From Prochlorococcus sp. AG-402-M23 (GTDB taxonomy: Bacteria; Cyanobacteriota; Cyanobacteriia; PCC-6307; Cyanobiaceae): 64,000 nucleotides of DNA. The position numbers were made by a program, and so were the translations under genes. This document shows, piece after piece, positions 20,753 through 40,454 of the stretch (position 1 is its first letter; each line of letters opens with the position of its first letter). The DNA lies in the NCBI GenBank assembly GCA_003216575.1, contig QCIR01000007.1, forward strand, positions 1 through 64,000. Direction: 5' to 3'. The notes under the pieces are model-generated. The model did no database searches, was not told where the DNA came from, and worked only from the letters and a program-made list of their open reading frames with translations.

Positions 20753-22519
20753 CTATGCAAGGTCAACTTTTTTAGGTGTAAGTCTTGTTTTCTTCATTAA
20801 AAAGACACAACTGACTGCAATTGCAAGAGAAATCCAGCCACTCTTTTCTTGATGTAATAAGAAAGCACCCATACTGATTAAGCCACCATAAAGAATTCCT
20901 GAGCCTAAAACGAACCGAGATACAAGTACTGAAAGAGAGTCAACTGGATCAAGATTCAATTTTTTTCTTATCTTCCTCCAACCAGGACCTGGAGGTTTTA
21001 CCTGCATAACAAATTTAATAAGTGTATCTTCTGACTCTGGTTCAGTACAAAATAAAGTCAGCAGCCAAATTAAAGCAGTAAATGAAGTAGTAAAAAAGAG
21101 CCTTTTACCAAAATCTTCAATTATAAAATAAGGAGAAACTGAAGTAATTAGGCCTATAAAAAAGCCACTAAGCATTGCGGAAAGTTCTGCCAGAGCATTA
21201 ACTCGCCACCAAAACCACCTAAGGACAAGGACCGCACCTGGTCCTGTACCTATCGCAATAACAAGTCTAAACATTGAACCAATACTATTGCTAAACAAAG
21301 CGGTGACGACTCCAATTAGTAGCAACAAAATACTTGCAAACTGACCCATGAAAATCAACTCTCTAGGACCAGCCGATGGTCTCAAAAATCTTTTATACAA
21401 ATCATGAGTAAGATAACTCGCCCCCCAATTGATTGAAGTACTTACGGTGCTCATAAATGCAGCGACCAATGAAACCACGACTAATCCAAGACCAAAAGGC
21501 GGTAAATATGTAACAGCGAGAGATGGATAACTTAATTCCCAGTCAGATTGAGAAGGCAGGAGGACTAATCCCGCCAATCCAACTAAAATCCAAAGCCAAC
21601 TTCGAATAAGATAATTAACAATTAAAAAAACTACTCCCGCCAAAGTTGCCTGTTTTTCGTCTTTAGTAGCCAATAAGCGTTGAATAAATTCACCTCCTCC
21701 ATCACTACGTCTAAAACTCCACCACTGCAAAGAAATAAAAGCAAAAAAAGTAGTGATACTTATTCCTGACCCATCCAACCAATTAAAACCATCTTTATTT
21801 ACTGTCCATGGAAATAAAGAAAGCAGCTCAGGGCGATCTAATGCCTCTAACTTTATTAATAAATCCGACATACCACCTGATGCATCTAGTGCCACATAAC
21901 AAACAGCAAACGCACCTAAAAGAGCTAGTACAAGTTGAACAAAGTCATTAACCACTACGGCCCAAAGGCCACCTAAAACAGTGTAAATGAGCAAAAACAA
22001 AGCAACTAAAATCATTAAAAATATCGTGTCTGTAAAGGGACCAAATACAACATGTCCGTCAACTACACCTAGTGATTCAGCCACTTTACGCATTGCCAAG
22101 AAAGCATAACCAATGCCAATACAGTTGATTGGGACAGAAAGCAAAAAAGCTTTTATACCTCTTAAATAAGCTGCAGCTTTCCCCCCATAACGTAATTCAG
22201 TAAAGGCTGCATCAGTTAATACACCACTACGTCTCCAAAGTGGAGCGAAAATAAATGTCATAGCAACATGCGCAAGCCCAAAACTCCACCACTCCCAATT
22301 TCCTGCCAACCCTCTTGTCCCAATAAGGCCTGAGACATAGAGCGGAGTATCAATTGAAAATGTTGTAGCAGCCATGGACATTCCTGCAAACAAACCATTA
22401 AGGCGACGACCAGCTACAAAGTAATCTGCTTCATTATGGTTTTTCAGTGAAATATAAATCCCCAATAGCAAGGAAAATATTAAATAAACAAATAAAATAA
22501 ACCAATCAATAAATGTCAT
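20753..22519 (-). CDS. Sodium:solute symporter (SSS family)
   Basis: 13-TM-like ORF: DYFVAGRRLNGLFAGMSMAATTFS; AFMSTVSTSINWGASYLTHDLYKRF. Confidence 0.9.
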   Translation of the reverse strand: MTFIDWFILFVYLIFSLLLGIYISLKNHNEADYFVAGRRLNGLFAGMSMAATTFSIDTPLYVSGLIGTRGLAGNWEWWSFGLAHVAMTFIFAPLWRRSGVLTDAAFTELRYGGKAAAYLRGIKAFLLSVPINCIGIGYAFLAMRKVAESLGVVDGHVVFGPFTDTIFLMILVALFLLIYTVLGGLWAVVVNDFVQLVLALLGAFAVCYVALDASGGMSDLLIKLEALDRPELLSLFPWTVNKDGFNWLDGSGISITTFFAFISLQWWSFRRSDGGGEFIQRLLATKDEKQATLAGVVFLIVNYLIRSWLWILVGLAGLVLLPSQSDWELSYPSLAVTYLPPFGLGLVVVSLVAAFMSTVSTSINWGASYLTHDLYKRFLRPSAGPRELIFMGQFASILLLLIGVVTALFSNSIGSMFRLVIAIGTGPGAVLVLRWFWWRVNALAELSAMLSGFFIGLITSVSPYFIIEDFGKRLFFTTSFTALIWLLTLFCTEPESEDTLIKFVMQVKPPGPGWRKIRKKLNLDPVDSLSVLVSRFVLGSGILYGGLISMGAFLLHQEKSGWISLAIAVSCVFLMKKTRLTPKKVDLA

Positions 22520-22549
22520 AGGAACTCAAAAGTAATTATTTTTACTCAC

Positions 22550-23787
<1,238 letters not shown>

Positions 23788-23842
23788 TTAAAGTAGAAGA
23801 ATTAAATGTTAGAAAAGATAGAAGAGAATTGTTGAAAATTCT

Positions 23843-27964
<4,122 letters not shown>

Positions 27965-27992
27965 TCAAAAAAATAAAATTTGTTATGCAGAG

Positions 27993-29900
27993 TTATGAAG
28001 TGGCTGCTACAGCATCAATAATTGTGTGATTCATTACAACACGGCCAACTGTAGTCAATATGTAACGACTGATTAAACTGCCATCTTCATCCAAACGATC
28101 TCGTCGATATGTCCATTCCTCTACACGGGTTCCATCTTTCAAAGTCTCTGATTTACGAGGTTTTTGAAGCTCATCGTCATCCTCAACTTCACCAGAAAAT
28201 CTAACCCAAACCCAATCATGTAGATCTATTCTTTTATCTTCAAGAGCTTGTATTACGTCCTCAAGTGAGGCATATGTTTGTGCATAATCTCCAAACTTAG
28301 GTTGATTAGCTTGAGGTTGAATTGCAGTTAGGTAATAAGATCCTAAAACCATGTCTTGAGATGGGGTAACAATTGGATCCCCGGTTGCAGGTGAGAGAAT
28401 ATTGTTACTAGCTAGCATCAACATCCTTGCTTCTGTTTGAGCCTCAATAGCTAATGGGACATGAACAGCCATTTGATCCCCATCAAAATCAGCATTAAAA
28501 GCTGGACATACCAATGGATGTAGCTGTATAGCTCGACCAGCCACTAATTTAGGCTCAAATGCTTGAATGCCTAATCGATGCAGAGTAGGAGCACGGTTCA
28601 GAAGTATAGGATGTCCATCTATGACTTCCTGTAATACCTGCATTACTTCATCATCAGCTTTTTGGATCAGTTTCTTTGCAGCTTTGATGTTATTGACAAT
28701 ATTTTGTCGAATTAATCTATGAATTACAAAAGGTTGAAAAAGCTCTATTGCCATTTCTTTTGGCAATCCACATTGATGCATTTTCAGCTTAGGACCAACT
28801 ACGATTACTGATCGACCAGAATAATCAACTCTTTTTCCAAGAAGGTTCTGCCTGAATCTCCCTTGCTTACCCTCGATAATATCGCTTAATGATTTCAAAG
28901 GACGGTTATTTGCACCAACAACAGTTCTTCCTCTTCTCCCATTATCAATCAGCGCATCTACAGCCTCTTGTAACATCCTTTTTTCATTTCTCACTATTAT
29001 CTCAGGGGCCAAGATTTCTTGAAGACGAGCAAGGCGATTGTTCCTATTAATTACTCTTCTATACAAGTCATTTAAATCTGAAGTCGCAAATCTACCGCCG
29101 TCCAACTGAACCATAGGTCTTAAATCAGGTGGTATAACTGGTATCGCATCTAAAACCATCCATTCAGGACTTGCACTAGTAGCAATAAAATTATCTATTA
29201 CCCTTAGTCTTTTGATAAGTTTAGCTCTTTTTTGACCTTTGCTTGTTGCAATTTCTTCTCGCAATTGCTCGGCTACCTCTTTCAAGTTTAAATCTTCAAG
29301 TAATTGTTTTAATGCCTCTGCACCTATTCCAACAATGGGTTCATTCTCGATAATTGAATCCTCAGCATATATCTCGTCTTCAATTTCCAGCCATTCATCC
29401 TCAGTTAATAACTGCTTATACTTCAGATCCTTACTATCTCCAATATCTAAAACAACATAACAATTAAAATAAACAATTTGCTCGACATCTCTAAGAGGCA
29501 TGTCTAATAAAATAGCCACATAGCTAGGAATACCTTTTAAATACCAAACATGCGAAACAGGAGCGGCTAATTTAATAAATCCCATTCTATGTCTTCTAAC
29601 CCGACTTTCTGTTACCTCAACACCGCACCTTTCACAAACAATGCCACGATGTCTAACTCTTTTGTATTTTCCGCAATGACATTCCCAATCCTTTGACGGA
29701 CCAAAAATCTTTTCACAAAACAAGCCATCCATTTCAGGCTTCAAAGTTCGATAATTTATTGTTTCAGGCTTAGTAACTTCCCCAACAACCTGGCCATTTG
29801 GTAAAGTCCTTTGCCCCCATTCCATTACTCTTTCAGGGGAAGCTAATTTAATTTTGACGTAATCAAAATGATTTTCTGTACGTAGATTGCTATTAGTCAT
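27993..29900 (-). CDS. rpoC1: RNA polymerase gamma subunit
   Basis: [15 protein letters not shown] active-site motif; [16 protein letters not shown]. Confidence 0.98.
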   Translation of the reverse strand: MTNSNLRTENHFDYVKIKLASPERVMEWGQRTLPNGQVVGEVTKPETINYRTLKPEMDGLFCEKIFGPSKDWECHCGKYKRVRHRGIVCERCGVEVTESRVRRHRMGFIKLAAPVSHVWYLKGIPSYVAILLDMPLRDVEQIVYFNCYVVLDIGDSKDLKYKQLLTEDEWLEIEDEIYAEDSIIENEPIVGIGAEALKQLLEDLNLKEVAEQLREEIATSKGQKRAKLIKRLRVIDNFIATSASPEWMVLDAIPVIPPDLRPMVQLDGGRFATSDLNDLYRRVINRNNRLARLQEILAPEIIVRNEKRMLQEAVDALIDNGRRGRTVVGANNRPLKSLSDIIEGKQGRFRQNLLGKRVDYSGRSVIVVGPKLKMHQCGLPKEMAIELFQPFVIHRLIRQNIVNNIKAAKKLIQKADDEVMQVLQEVIDGHPILLNRAPTLHRLGIQAFEPKLVAGRAIQLHPLVCPAFNADFDGDQMAVHVPLAIEAQTEARMLMLASNNILSPATGDPIVTPSQDMVLGSYYLTAIQPQANQPKFGDYAQTYASLEDVIQALEDKRIDLHDWVWVRFSGEVEDDDELQKPRKSETLKDGTRVEEWTYRRDRLDEDGSLISRYILTTVGRVVMNHTIIDAVAATS

Positions 29901-29941
29901 GAGAAATTAAGATGTGTAGAAAATAGTTTCAATAGAGTTGA

Positions 29942-32900
29942 TTATTCCTCGTACTCTTTTCCTAAAGATTCATAAGTTGGTCTGCTTGGTGTACTCCTTC
30001 GTGGATTAACGTCTTGCATAAGATCAACTTCTTTACCATCATCTGTATAAACTCCAATATCTAATCCCAATGACTGCAGCTCTCTCATTAAAACTTTGAA
30101 AGATTCTGGAGTTCCTGGTCTTGGTATTGGTTTGCCTTTGACAATAGAATTTAGAGCCTCATTACGGCCTTGCATATCATCAGATTTTACAGTTAAAAGT
30201 TCTTGCAAAGTATATGCTGCTCCATAAGCTTCCAGTGCCCATACTTCCATTTCTCCCAATCGCTGTCCACCTTGCTGAGCCTTACCACCAAGAGGTTGTT
30301 GAGTAACCAAAGAATATGGGCCTGTAGAACGAGCATGTATTTTATCGTCAACTAAATGTACAAGTTTTAGGAAGTGTGCATAGCCAACAGCAACTGGTTG
30401 ATCAAAAGGTTCTCCAGTACGGCCATCCGTCAGAAGCAACTTACCTGGATCCTCTGGGTTATATACCCATGATTTACCTGGCTGTTTTGCCGCTTCTTTT
30501 AGATATGCTTGCACTGTCTGGTTAGACATCTCTGATCCATACATCTCATCAAAAGGTACGATTTTAACTCGACAATCCAAGTTTGAAGCAGCCCAACCCA
30601 TTAGGAGTTCAAAGACTTGCCCTACATTCATTCTGCTTGGGACACCAAGTGGATTAAGGCATATATCTACAGGAGTTCCGTCAGGTAAGTAAGGCATATC
30701 CTCTCTGGGAAGTATTCTACTAATAATCCCTTTGTTACCATGCCTTCCCGCCATTTTATCGCCAACTTGGATCTTTCTGCGTTGCGCGACATAGACTCTC
30801 ACAACCATATTTGCTCCAGGTGGTAACTCATCTCCTTGTTCTCTTGTATAGATTCTGACATCAACCACCCTGCCTCTTTCAGTTGAGGGAACGCGAAGAG
30901 AATTATCTCTTACATCTCTTGCTTTCTCTCCAAAAATAGCTCTTAGAAGCTTTTCCTCTGGTGGTTGGTCTGATTCTCCTTTTGGAGTTACTTTCCCCAC
31001 AAGGATGTCTCCACTTTCAACAAAAGCACCTATGCGGATAATTCCCATCTCATCCAAATTCCCAAGACTTTCTTCTGAGACATTTGGAATTTCCCTTGTT
31101 ATTTCTTCCGGGCCTAACTTTGTTTGACGAGCTTCTATTTCATATTTTTCAATGTGGACAGAAGTGTATAGATCATCTTTTACTAATCTTTCACTAACAA
31201 GAATTGCATCCTCATAGTTGTAACCCTCCCATGGCATGTACGCAATGAGTACATTTTGACCAAGAGCTATTTCCCCTCCCTCACATGCCGACCCATCAGC
31301 TAATACTTGACCAACAATCACTGGATCACCGTTAAATACTATAGGCCTATGGTTTAAACAAGTATCTTGATTAGATCGCTGATATTTTTGCAAATAGTGT
31401 GTGTGGTCAATGCCTTCCTCATCTGTAACCACAATTGCATTCGCATCGACATAAGTCACTGTTCCATTTACTTTTGAAATTGGAACCATTCCAGAATCTC
31501 TGGCAACTTGAGTTTCTAAACCGGTACCAACTAAAGGCCTTTCTGGACGTAAAAGAGGTACTGCTTGTCTTTGCATATTTGAACCCATCAAAGCTCTATT
31601 AGCGTCATCGTGCTCCAAAAATGGAATTAGCGAAGCAGCTACCGAAATGACCTGAACAGGGGATAGTTGTACATAATCAACTTGCTCAGGAGAAACAGTT
31701 TCAAAATCTTGTCGATACCTAACTGGCACAAGTTCCGCAAGTATTTTTCCTTCTTCGTCAGTAGCCACATCACCTGGAGCGACCCTGCACTCGTCTTCTA
31801 AATCTGCAGATAAATAAATAGGATCTCCTTCTTTAATTAATCTGCCATTTTCTACCTTCCAAAAGGGTGTTTCAATAAACCCATATTCATTAACTCTTGC
31901 GTGAGTTGCTAATGAATTAATAAGACCTGCATTTGGTCCTTCAGGAGTTTCGATGGGGCAAAGTCTTCCGTAATGAGAAGGATGAATATCTCTCACTGCG
32001 AAACCAGCTCTTTCACGTGTCAACCCTCCTGGTCCCAAAGCTGAGATTCGTCTTTTATGAGTTAATTCAGCTAATGGATTGGTTTGATCCATAAATTGAC
32101 TTAATTGACTTGAACCAAAAAATTCTTTAATTGCTGCAACCAAAGGTTTTGGATTAACCAGTTGAGCTGGAGTAAGCGAATCCGTTTCCCCAACCGTCAT
32201 CCTCTCTTTGATTATCCTTTCAAGTCTATTGAGACCAACTCGGACCTGATTCTGCAAAAGCTCACCAACTGACCTAACTCTTCTATTACCTAAATGGTCA
32301 ATATCATCTAAAGTTGCTCCACCTACGTCTAACTCTAAATTTATTAAATAATCTAATGTAGAAAGAACATCTTCATTTGTAAGTGTTCTTACATTATCAG
32401 GGATTGTTAAGCGTAATTTTTTATTTATTTTATATCTTCCAACTCTTCCTAAGTCATAACGCTTTGGATCAAAAAATCTTGTTTGTAGTAACTGTTGGCC
32501 ACCACTAACTGATGGAGGTTCGCCTGGCCTTAACTTCTTGTAAAGTTCAAGCAAGGCCTGATCTTCTGAACTTATACCTTCTTCATTTGCCGCATCAATT
32601 GACTTTTGGTAAAATTCAGGATGTCGTAATTTATCTATAACGTCATTATCTGACAAACCCATTGCCCTCATTAGAACATGAGCATTGATTTTTCTTGTTT
32701 TATCTACGCGAACATGTAATAAATCATTCTTATCAGTCTCAAACTTTAACCAAGCTCCTCGATTAGGAATAACACTTGCATTATATGTTCTTCTACCATT
32801 TTTATCTTGCTCATCTTTAAAATAAACTCCAGGACTTCTAACAATCTGATTAACTATTACTCTTTCAGCACCATTTATTATAAAAGTTCCTCGCTCAGTC

Positions 32901-33229
32901 ATTAAAGGGAGCTCGCCTATAAAAACTTCTTGTTCTTTAATTTCTCCGGTTTCTTTATTAACTAAACGACAAGTTACATACATTTGAGAAGCAAAAGTTG
33001 CGTCTCTTCTTTTTGCTTCTTCAACATCATGCCTAGGACGCTTAAGCTTATATTCTGAACCTATAAAATGCAATTCAAGCTTACCTGTATAGTCAGTAAT
33101 AGGAGAAAAATTGTCTAATTCTTCTATCAACCCTTTATCCAAAAACCACTTAAAACTTGATCTCTGCACCTCAACCAAATCAGGCAGATATGTAGCTGCT
33201 TTGGCTACCTGAATTGCGCTTCTGCTCAT
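29942..33229 (-). CDS. rpoB: RNA polymerase beta subunit
   Basis: RpoB motifs ([54 protein letters not shown]). Confidence 0.98.
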   Translation of the reverse strand: MSRSAIQVAKAATYLPDLVEVQRSSFKWFLDKGLIEELDNFSPITDYTGKLELHFIGSEYKLKRPRHDVEEAKRRDATFASQMYVTCRLVNKETGEIKEQEVFIGELPLMTERGTFIINGAERVIVNQIVRSPGVYFKDEQDKNGRRTYNASVIPNRGAWLKFETDKNDLLHVRVDKTRKINAHVLMRAMGLSDNDVIDKLRHPEFYQKSIDAANEEGISSEDQALLELYKKLRPGEPPSVSGGQQLLQTRFFDPKRYDLGRVGRYKINKKLRLTIPDNVRTLTNEDVLSTLDYLINLELDVGGATLDDIDHLGNRRVRSVGELLQNQVRVGLNRLERIIKERMTVGETDSLTPAQLVNPKPLVAAIKEFFGSSQLSQFMDQTNPLAELTHKRRISALGPGGLTRERAGFAVRDIHPSHYGRLCPIETPEGPNAGLINSLATHARVNEYGFIETPFWKVENGRLIKEGDPIYLSADLEDECRVAPGDVATDEEGKILAELVPVRYRQDFETVSPEQVDYVQLSPVQVISVAASLIPFLEHDDANRALMGSNMQRQAVPLLRPERPLVGTGLETQVARDSGMVPISKVNGTVTYVDANAIVVTDEEGIDHTHYLQKYQRSNQDTCLNHRPIVFNGDPVIVGQVLADGSACEGGEIALGQNVLIAYMPWEGYNYEDAILVSERLVKDDLYTSVHIEKYEIEARQTKLGPEEITREIPNVSEESLGNLDEMGIIRIGAFVESGDILVGKVTPKGESDQPPEEKLLRAIFGEKARDVRDNSLRVPSTERGRVVDVRIYTREQGDELPPGANMVVRVYVAQRRKIQVGDKMAGRHGNKGIISRILPREDMPYLPDGTPVDICLNPLGVPSRMNVGQVFELLMGWAASNLDCRVKIVPFDEMYGSEMSNQTVQAYLKEAAKQPGKSWVYNPEDPGKLLLTDGRTGEPFDQPVAVGYAHFLKLVHLVDDKIHARSTGPYSLVTQQPLGGKAQQGGQRLGEMEVWALEAYGAAYTLQELLTVKSDDMQGRNEALNSIVKGKPIPRPGTPESFKVLMRELQSLGLDIGVYTDDGKEVDLMQDVNPRRSTPSRPTYESLGKEYEE

Positions 33230-33480
33230 TCGAGAACCTGCGTTTATATTTAGAGGACGGGTTGATGTCTTGATGTTTTTAGGTCAAAAAATGATCGTCA
33301 CTAAGAAAAAACAAAATAAATCTCTTAAAAACTGAGATCTGAAAATGAATTTACTTAATTAAAAACAACTGACTAAAAAGGGGGATAACCTTAGAGGGTT
33401 AAGCGCAAATAACACGCTACACAAGACAATAAATAACTCTACACTCAAATATGACAATAAACTAGATCAAATGATGATTT

Positions 33481-34281
33481 TTAAGGCAACCCAAACAATT
33501 CCCTTGCATTTTGAGAGGTTCTTTGTGCAATTTCAGAAAAGGTTTCTCCCCTAAGCTCGGATATTTTTTCTGCCACATACCGGACAAAAGATGGCTCATT
33601 TCTCTTACCTCTATGGGGAGCGGGTGATAAAAAAGGACTATCAGTCTCAACTAAAAATCTATTTGAAGGAACTTCTTTCGCACATTCGTGAATATCATAA
33701 GCATTTTTGAAAGTTACATTTCCGCTAAAGCTTATATAAAAGCCAAGATCAAGAAAATTTCTCATCTGTTTAACATTCCCACTCCAGCAATGCATCACGC
33801 CTTTGGGACAGCAACTATCACTAGCAAGGTTAGTAAACACTTCCAGCATTTCTTTTGCGGCATCTCTGCAATGAACAATTACTGGCAAATTCAATTCATA
33901 CGCAAGATTCAATTGCGGAATTAGAATAGAACGCTGCTCGCTCAAGTTTTCTGCTTTGAAAAGATCAAGTCCTAATTCTCCTATAGCAACAACTCGGCTA
34001 TCATCTAGAGCTGCGTTTTTTAAAATACTCAGAGTGTCAGGAGTCCAATGATGAGCATCTAATGGATGAACTCCAACTGAATACCTCAGTTCATGAAATT
34101 GATCAGCTATTGCTTTAATAGCTGGAATTTCAGACGGTTCAACGCAAGCGTGTAATAACGCTTTAACTCCTTGGGATCTCCATCTTTGAGCTACTTCGTC
34201 TCTATCGTCATCAAAATTAGAAAAAACGATATGACAATGACTATCAATAATTGAATTTATGTGCTCGATCAAGATAAACAA
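33481..34281 (-). CDS. tatD: TatD-family metal-dependent hydrolase
   Basis: IDSHCHIVFSNFD, PVIVHCRDA, MHCWSG, LVETDSPFLSP. Confidence 0.93.
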   Translation of the reverse strand: MFILIEHINSIIDSHCHIVFSNFDDDRDEVAQRWRSQGVKALLHACVEPSEIPAIKAIADQFHELRYSVGVHPLDAHHWTPDTLSILKNAALDDSRVVAIGELGLDLFKAENLSEQRSILIPQLNLAYELNLPVIVHCRDAAKEMLEVFTNLASDSCCPKGVMHCWSGNVKQMRNFLDLGFYISFSGNVTFKNAYDIHECAKEVPSNRFLVETDSPFLSPAPHRGKRNEPSFVRYVAEKISELRGETFSEIAQRTSQNARELFGLP

Positions 34282-34321
34282 TAAATAGCTTTTTCAATCT
34301 TGAATTGAAAATGAATTATTC

Positions 34322-34708
<387 letters not shown>

Positions 34709-34735
34709 TCAAATTGAACCTATAGCCAAAAGTTC

Positions 34736-36085
34736 ATGACGCAAATAATTAATGAAGAAGAGGTTGAAAAAACCTTTCCAAATAAACCAATTATAAAATT
34801 AGTTGAAGGAACTGAGGAAGCGACTTCTGAACTTAAAAGAATTACTGAAAGGACATCAGGAACAATTCAAGAACAAGCTATAAAGGTAGTCAAAGATATT
34901 CTTCAAAACATCAGCGAAAGAGGTGACGAGGCTCTTAAAGAATACACTTCCCGCTTTGATGGCTTTTTAGCAGAATCATTACAGGTTCCTTCAGATGCAA
35001 TATTGAAAGCTTGGGAGGACACTCCAAAGACCTTGCAAGATTCTCTTCTCCTAGCAAAAAAAAGGATTGAGAAATTTCATAGTCTTCAAATCCCAAAAAA
35101 TGTCATTTATAGCGGTCCGCATGGTGAATTATTGGGAAGAAGATGGAGCCCAGTTGAGAAAGCAGGCATATATGTGCCAGGTGGAAGAGCCGCTTATCCA
35201 AGTACAGTGCTTATGAATGCTATCCCTGCCTACGTTGCAGGGGTAAATCAAACCATCATGGTTTCTCCAGCCAACCCACAAGGAGAAATAAATCAAACCG
35301 TTTTAGCAGCAGCACATATCACAGGTATCAACAAAGTTTTCCGCATAGGAGGAGCACAAGCCATTGGCGCTCTTGCTAATGGAACTCAATCAATTCCAAA
35401 AGTTGATGTAATTACAGGACCAGGGAATATATATGTCACTTTGGCAAAGAAAAATGTTTATGGGAAAGTAGGAATTGATTCTTTAGCAGGTCCAAGTGAA
35501 ATTTTAATCATCGCTGATCAATCAGCCAATTTGGAACATGTTGCATCAGACATGTTAGCTCAATCAGAACATGATCCTCTTGCTTCAGCAATCTTACTCA
35601 CTACAGATAAAACACTAGCGAAAAGTTTACCAAAAGAACTTGAACGTCAATTAACTAATCATCCAAGATTTGAAATTTGCAAAAAATCAATTCAAGACTG
35701 GGGTTTGATAGTCATTTGTGATGATTTAGAGCAATGTGTAAAATTAAGTGATGCTTTTGCTCCCGAACATCTTGAATTACTTGTAGACGATCCAAAGACA
35801 TTATCAGAAAGCATAAAAAATGCTGGCGCAATATTTCTGGGCTCATGGAGCCCAGAAGCTATTGGAGATTATCTTGGAGGGCCAAATCATACACTCCCCA
35901 CCTCGGGTACTGCAAGATTTGCGGGTGCTCTTGGAGTAGAAACATTTATGAAAAATACTTCACTTATTGATTTTTCTAAAGAAGCTTTTAATCAGACTAA
36001 AGATGCAGTGATAGAACTCGCGAGAAGCGAGGGTTTGCATAGTCACGCAGAATCAATAAAGATTAGAGATCTTAAATCTTTTTGA
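34736..36085 (+). CDS. hisD: Histidinol dehydrogenase
   Basis: [51 protein letters not shown]. Confidence 0.96.
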   Translation: MTQIINEEEVEKTFPNKPIIKLVEGTEEATSELKRITERTSGTIQEQAIKVVKDILQNISERGDEALKEYTSRFDGFLAESLQVPSDAILKAWEDTPKTLQDSLLLAKKRIEKFHSLQIPKNVIYSGPHGELLGRRWSPVEKAGIYVPGGRAAYPSTVLMNAIPAYVAGVNQTIMVSPANPQGEINQTVLAAAHITGINKVFRIGGAQAIGALANGTQSIPKVDVITGPGNIYVTLAKKNVYGKVGIDSLAGPSEILIIADQSANLEHVASDMLAQSEHDPLASAILLTTDKTLAKSLPKELERQLTNHPRFEICKKSIQDWGLIVICDDLEQCVKLSDAFAPEHLELLVDDPKTLSESIKNAGAIFLGSWSPEAIGDYLGGPNHTLPTSGTARFAGALGVETFMKNTSLIDFSKEAFNQTKDAVIELARSEGLHSHAESIKIRDLKSF

Positions 36086-36782
36086 GCGAATTTACACCTA
36101 CTACTTTATTTTCTACTTTTCCAACTAAAACCTCGTCTGCAAGATTAACAAAAAGTCCGTTTTCAAGAACACCTGGAATGTTATTGATTTGAGACTCTAG
36201 TAAATCAGGTTGATCAATACCGTTCTTAAAAGTTAAATCAATTATCAAGTTTCCCTGATCAGTAACTATGGGTCCAGCCTTTTTCTTAGCCATCCTCAAA
36301 TCCCCTGATCCGCCTAATTTTTCCAATGTTTTTTGTACTTGTTTCCATGCAGAGGGAAGAACCTCAACTGGTAATTTGAAATCAAGGTTCAATTTTTTAA
36401 CAAGTTTTGATGAATCCACAACTACTACAAATTTCTTAGCCAAAGCAGCAACAAGTTTTTCCTGAACGTGACAGGCTCCCCCACCTTTAATTAGCTGAAA
36501 ATCGGGATCAACTTCGTCTGCCCCATCAATTGCTAGGTCAATTTCTGAAACGGAAGAGAGAGATGCAAGTGGTATACCTAACTCAGAAGCAAGAACTTCT
36601 CCTTGAAAAGATGTAGTCACTCCAACAATATCTTTAATTTCTCCTGATTTTATTTTCATAGCAAGAGCTTCAATCATCAAAGCTGCAGTTGATCCAGAAC
36701 CAAGACCAAGAATCATTCCGTTTTGAATTTGATCTACAGCCGCTTTAGCAACTGCTTGCTTCATTTGAGTTTGGAGATCCAT
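36072..36782 (-). CDS. rpiA: Ribose-5-phosphate isomerase A
   Basis: [37 protein letters not shown]. Confidence 0.96.
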   Translation of the reverse strand: MDLQTQMKQAVAKAAVDQIQNGMILGLGSGSTAALMIEALAMKIKSGEIKDIVGVTTSFQGEVLASELGIPLASLSSVSEIDLAIDGADEVDPDFQLIKGGGACHVQEKLVAALAKKFVVVVDSSKLVKKLNLDFKLPVEVLPSAWKQVQKTLEKLGGSGDLRMAKKKAGPIVTDQGNLIIDLTFKNGIDQPDLLESQINNIPGVLENGLFVNLADEVLVGKVENKVVGVNSLKKI

Positions 36783-36818
36783 TTAGTCGTACCTTTTCGA
36801 ATGACAGTAGCAATATTT

Positions 36819-37988
<1,170 letters not shown>

Positions 37989-38062
37989 TTAAAGTAAATC
38001 AATGCAAAAGAAGAAGAATTTTATTTTAGAGGTAACCGAAACCTTTATCTAGTAATATTTAA

Positions 38063-38614
38063 TTGCCTGACGGTACCTCTTTAAATAGAGGCGAGTCACA
38101 ACTTAAACCGCTCGGGCTTCCTGCCCGACTTCGACACCGCCTTTTGTCTAATCAAACAGTTACAGAATTGAAAGCTCTTACAACAAAGTCAGCAAACAAT
38201 AATGGCTTTGATGTAACAGAATTTAAAATGTTCACTCATTTAAATCCCTTGTCAATTCAAGTTAATATCCGACACAAAAATCTTGACAAGAAAGTCACTA
38301 TTGATGATTGCTCTATCCTAAGTGAACATATTGATGAAGCAATTCAAAATTCATCTATCCTTGAACAACCTTTTACTCTAGAAATAAGTAGCGAGGGAGT
38401 TAGTGAAATCTTAATTCATGAAAAAGATTTTCAAATTTTCAAAGGTTTTCCCATAGAAGTTACTTATCAGGATTTAAGAAAAATTGAACAACAAACGAAT
38501 GGTTTGCTTCTAAAAAGGTCAGATAATGATCTCCAAATAAATCACAAGGGGAAAATTCAACGGATTCCAGTCGAGGACGTCATTCAAGTCCGTCTTACAA
38601 CACCTTCTGGATAA
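38063..38614 (+). CDS. rimP: Ribosome maturation factor RimP (start uncertain; TTG at 38144 possible)
   Basis: RimP-like body (FTHLNPLSIQVNIRHK..DDCSILSEHIDEAI) upstream of nusA-ylxR-infB; the first ~27 codons may be leader. Confidence 0.85.
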   Translation: MPDGTSLNRGESQLKPLGLPARLRHRLLSNQTVTELKALTTKSANNNGFDVTEFKMFTHLNPLSIQVNIRHKNLDKKVTIDDCSILSEHIDEAIQNSSILEQPFTLEISSEGVSEILIHEKDFQIFKGFPIEVTYQDLRKIEQQTNGLLLKRSDNDLQINHKGKIQRIPVEDVIQVRLTTPSG

Positions 38615-38676
38615 AATCTAGATATTTAATTATCTAACCAAATCATTCTCATCCCTACCTCTATATCCCATCATCG

Positions 38677-40122
38677 ATGGCTCTTGTTTTACTCCCAGGC
38701 TTAAATAACTTAATTGAAGACATAAGTGAGGAAAAAAAACTTCCATCACAAGTTGTCGAAGCCGCATTAAGAGAAGCACTTCTAAAAGGTTATGAAAGAT
38801 ATCGAAGAACTCTTTACTTAGGTATCAGTGAAGATCCTTTTGAAGATGACTATTTTAGTAATTTTGATGTTGGTTTGGATTTAGAAGAAGAAGGCTACAG
38901 AGTTTTGGCAAGTAAAATAATAGTGGAAGATGTTGAAAGTGATGATCATCAAATCGCAATCGCAGAGGTGATGCAAGTTGCTGATGATGCTCAAGTAGGA
39001 GATACCGTTGTCTTAGATGTAACTCCAGAAAAAGAAGATTTCGGGAGAATGGCTGCAGCTACAACTAAGCAAGTTCTAGCTCAAAAGCTAAGAGATCAGC
39101 AAAGAAGAATGATTCAAGAAGAATTTGCTGACTTAGAAGACCCAGTCCTAACTGCCAGAGTTATTCGATTTGAAAGGCAATCTGTAATTATGGCAGTTAG
39201 TTCAGGACTTGGAAGACCAGAGGTCGAGGCAGAACTTCCTAGAAGGGATCAATTACCAAATGACAATTATCGAGCTAATGCAACATTCAAAGTTTTCCTT
39301 AAAGAAGTCAGTGAAATCCCAAGGCGAGGGCCTCAGCTTTTTGTAAGCAGATCAAATGCTGGACTAGTAGTTTATTTATTTGAAAATGAAGTTCCTGAAA
39401 TACAGGAAGGTTCAGTAAGAATTGTTGCTGTTGCTCGTGAAGCAAATCCACCTTCAAGAGCAGTAGGACCTAGAACTAAAGTGGCAGTTGACAGTATTGA
39501 AAGAGAAGTAGACCCAGTTGGTGCATGCATAGGTGCGAGAGGATCAAGAATTCAACAAGTCGTAAACGAACTTCGTGGAGAAAAAATAGATGTAATTCGT
39601 TTTTCTTCTGACCCTGTTCAATACATCTGTAATTCACTAAGTCCTGCAAGAGTTGAAGTAGTAAGACTCGTGGATCCTGAAGGTCAGCATGCCCATGTAT
39701 TAGTCCCCCCAGATCAACTTAGTCTTGCCATCGGTAGAGAAGGTCAAAATGTAAGGCTGGCTGCAAGGCTTACAGGATGGAAAATAGATATCAAAAATTC
39801 GCAAGAATATGATCAAGCTACTGAAGATTCTGAAGTTGCAGAATTAATTTCTCAAAGAGAAGAAGAAGAGGCTTTACAAAGACAAGCTGAACAAAGATTA
39901 GAGGCAGAACAGGCAGCAAGAGCTGAAGAAGATGCAAGGTTAAGAGAGCTTTATCCTTTGCCAGAAGATGAAGAAGACTTTCAAAATGAGCAAATTTCAG
40001 ATGACGATAGTAATGAATCTGAATCTGAATCTGAATCGATTGAAACTGATATAGAAGAAATAACTAATGAAGTTGACGACAGCGAAGATAAAATAACCAC
40101 ACAAGAGGAAGGAACCCGGTGA
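38677..40122 (+). CDS. nusA: Transcription termination/antitermination factor NusA
   Basis: KVAVDSIEREVDPVGACIGARGSRIQQVVNELRGEKIDVI; KH domains. Confidence 0.96.
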   Translation: MALVLLPGLNNLIEDISEEKKLPSQVVEAALREALLKGYERYRRTLYLGISEDPFEDDYFSNFDVGLDLEEEGYRVLASKIIVEDVESDDHQIAIAEVMQVADDAQVGDTVVLDVTPEKEDFGRMAAATTKQVLAQKLRDQQRRMIQEEFADLEDPVLTARVIRFERQSVIMAVSSGLGRPEVEAELPRRDQLPNDNYRANATFKVFLKEVSEIPRRGPQLFVSRSNAGLVVYLFENEVPEIQEGSVRIVAVAREANPPSRAVGPRTKVAVDSIEREVDPVGACIGARGSRIQQVVNELRGEKIDVIRFSSDPVQYICNSLSPARVEVVRLVDPEGQHAHVLVPPDQLSLAIGREGQNVRLAARLTGWKIDIKNSQEYDQATEDSEVAELISQREEEEALQRQAEQRLEAEQAARAEEDARLRELYPLPEDEEDFQNEQISDDDSNESESESESIETDIEEITNEVDDSEDKITTQEEGTR

Positions 40123-40394
40123 GTCAAAGTCCCATTCTGCGTCGATGTGTATCTTGCAAAAAAGTTCTTGATCGCAAGTTACTTTTAAAAGTTACTAAAG
40201 ATTTTCAGAATGGAGTAGTTCTCTCAGAGGGGATGGGAAGATCAGCCTATCTCTGTCCAACTGAATCATGTTTTGAGGAAGCACTAAAAAGAAAACGATT
40301 ACAAAAAGCCTTGAGATGTGAGATTCAATCAAGCGTTTTCAATATGCTCCAAAAACAACTTAATACCTGCATTGATTCAGATACTGAGGCATGA
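40119..40394 (+). CDS. ylxR: YlxR-family protein
   Basis: RRCVSCKKVLDRKLLLKV; GRSAYLCPTESCFEEALKRKRLQKALR; between nusA and infB. Confidence 0.92.
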   Translation: MSQSPILRRCVSCKKVLDRKLLLKVTKDFQNGVVLSEGMGRSAYLCPTESCFEEALKRKRLQKALRCEIQSSVFNMLQKQLNTCIDSDTEA

Positions 40395-40454
40395 TGTTAA
40401 TAAAGAGAACTCACTAAACTCAAAAACCAAATCTAAAGTTCCAGCACAACATTA

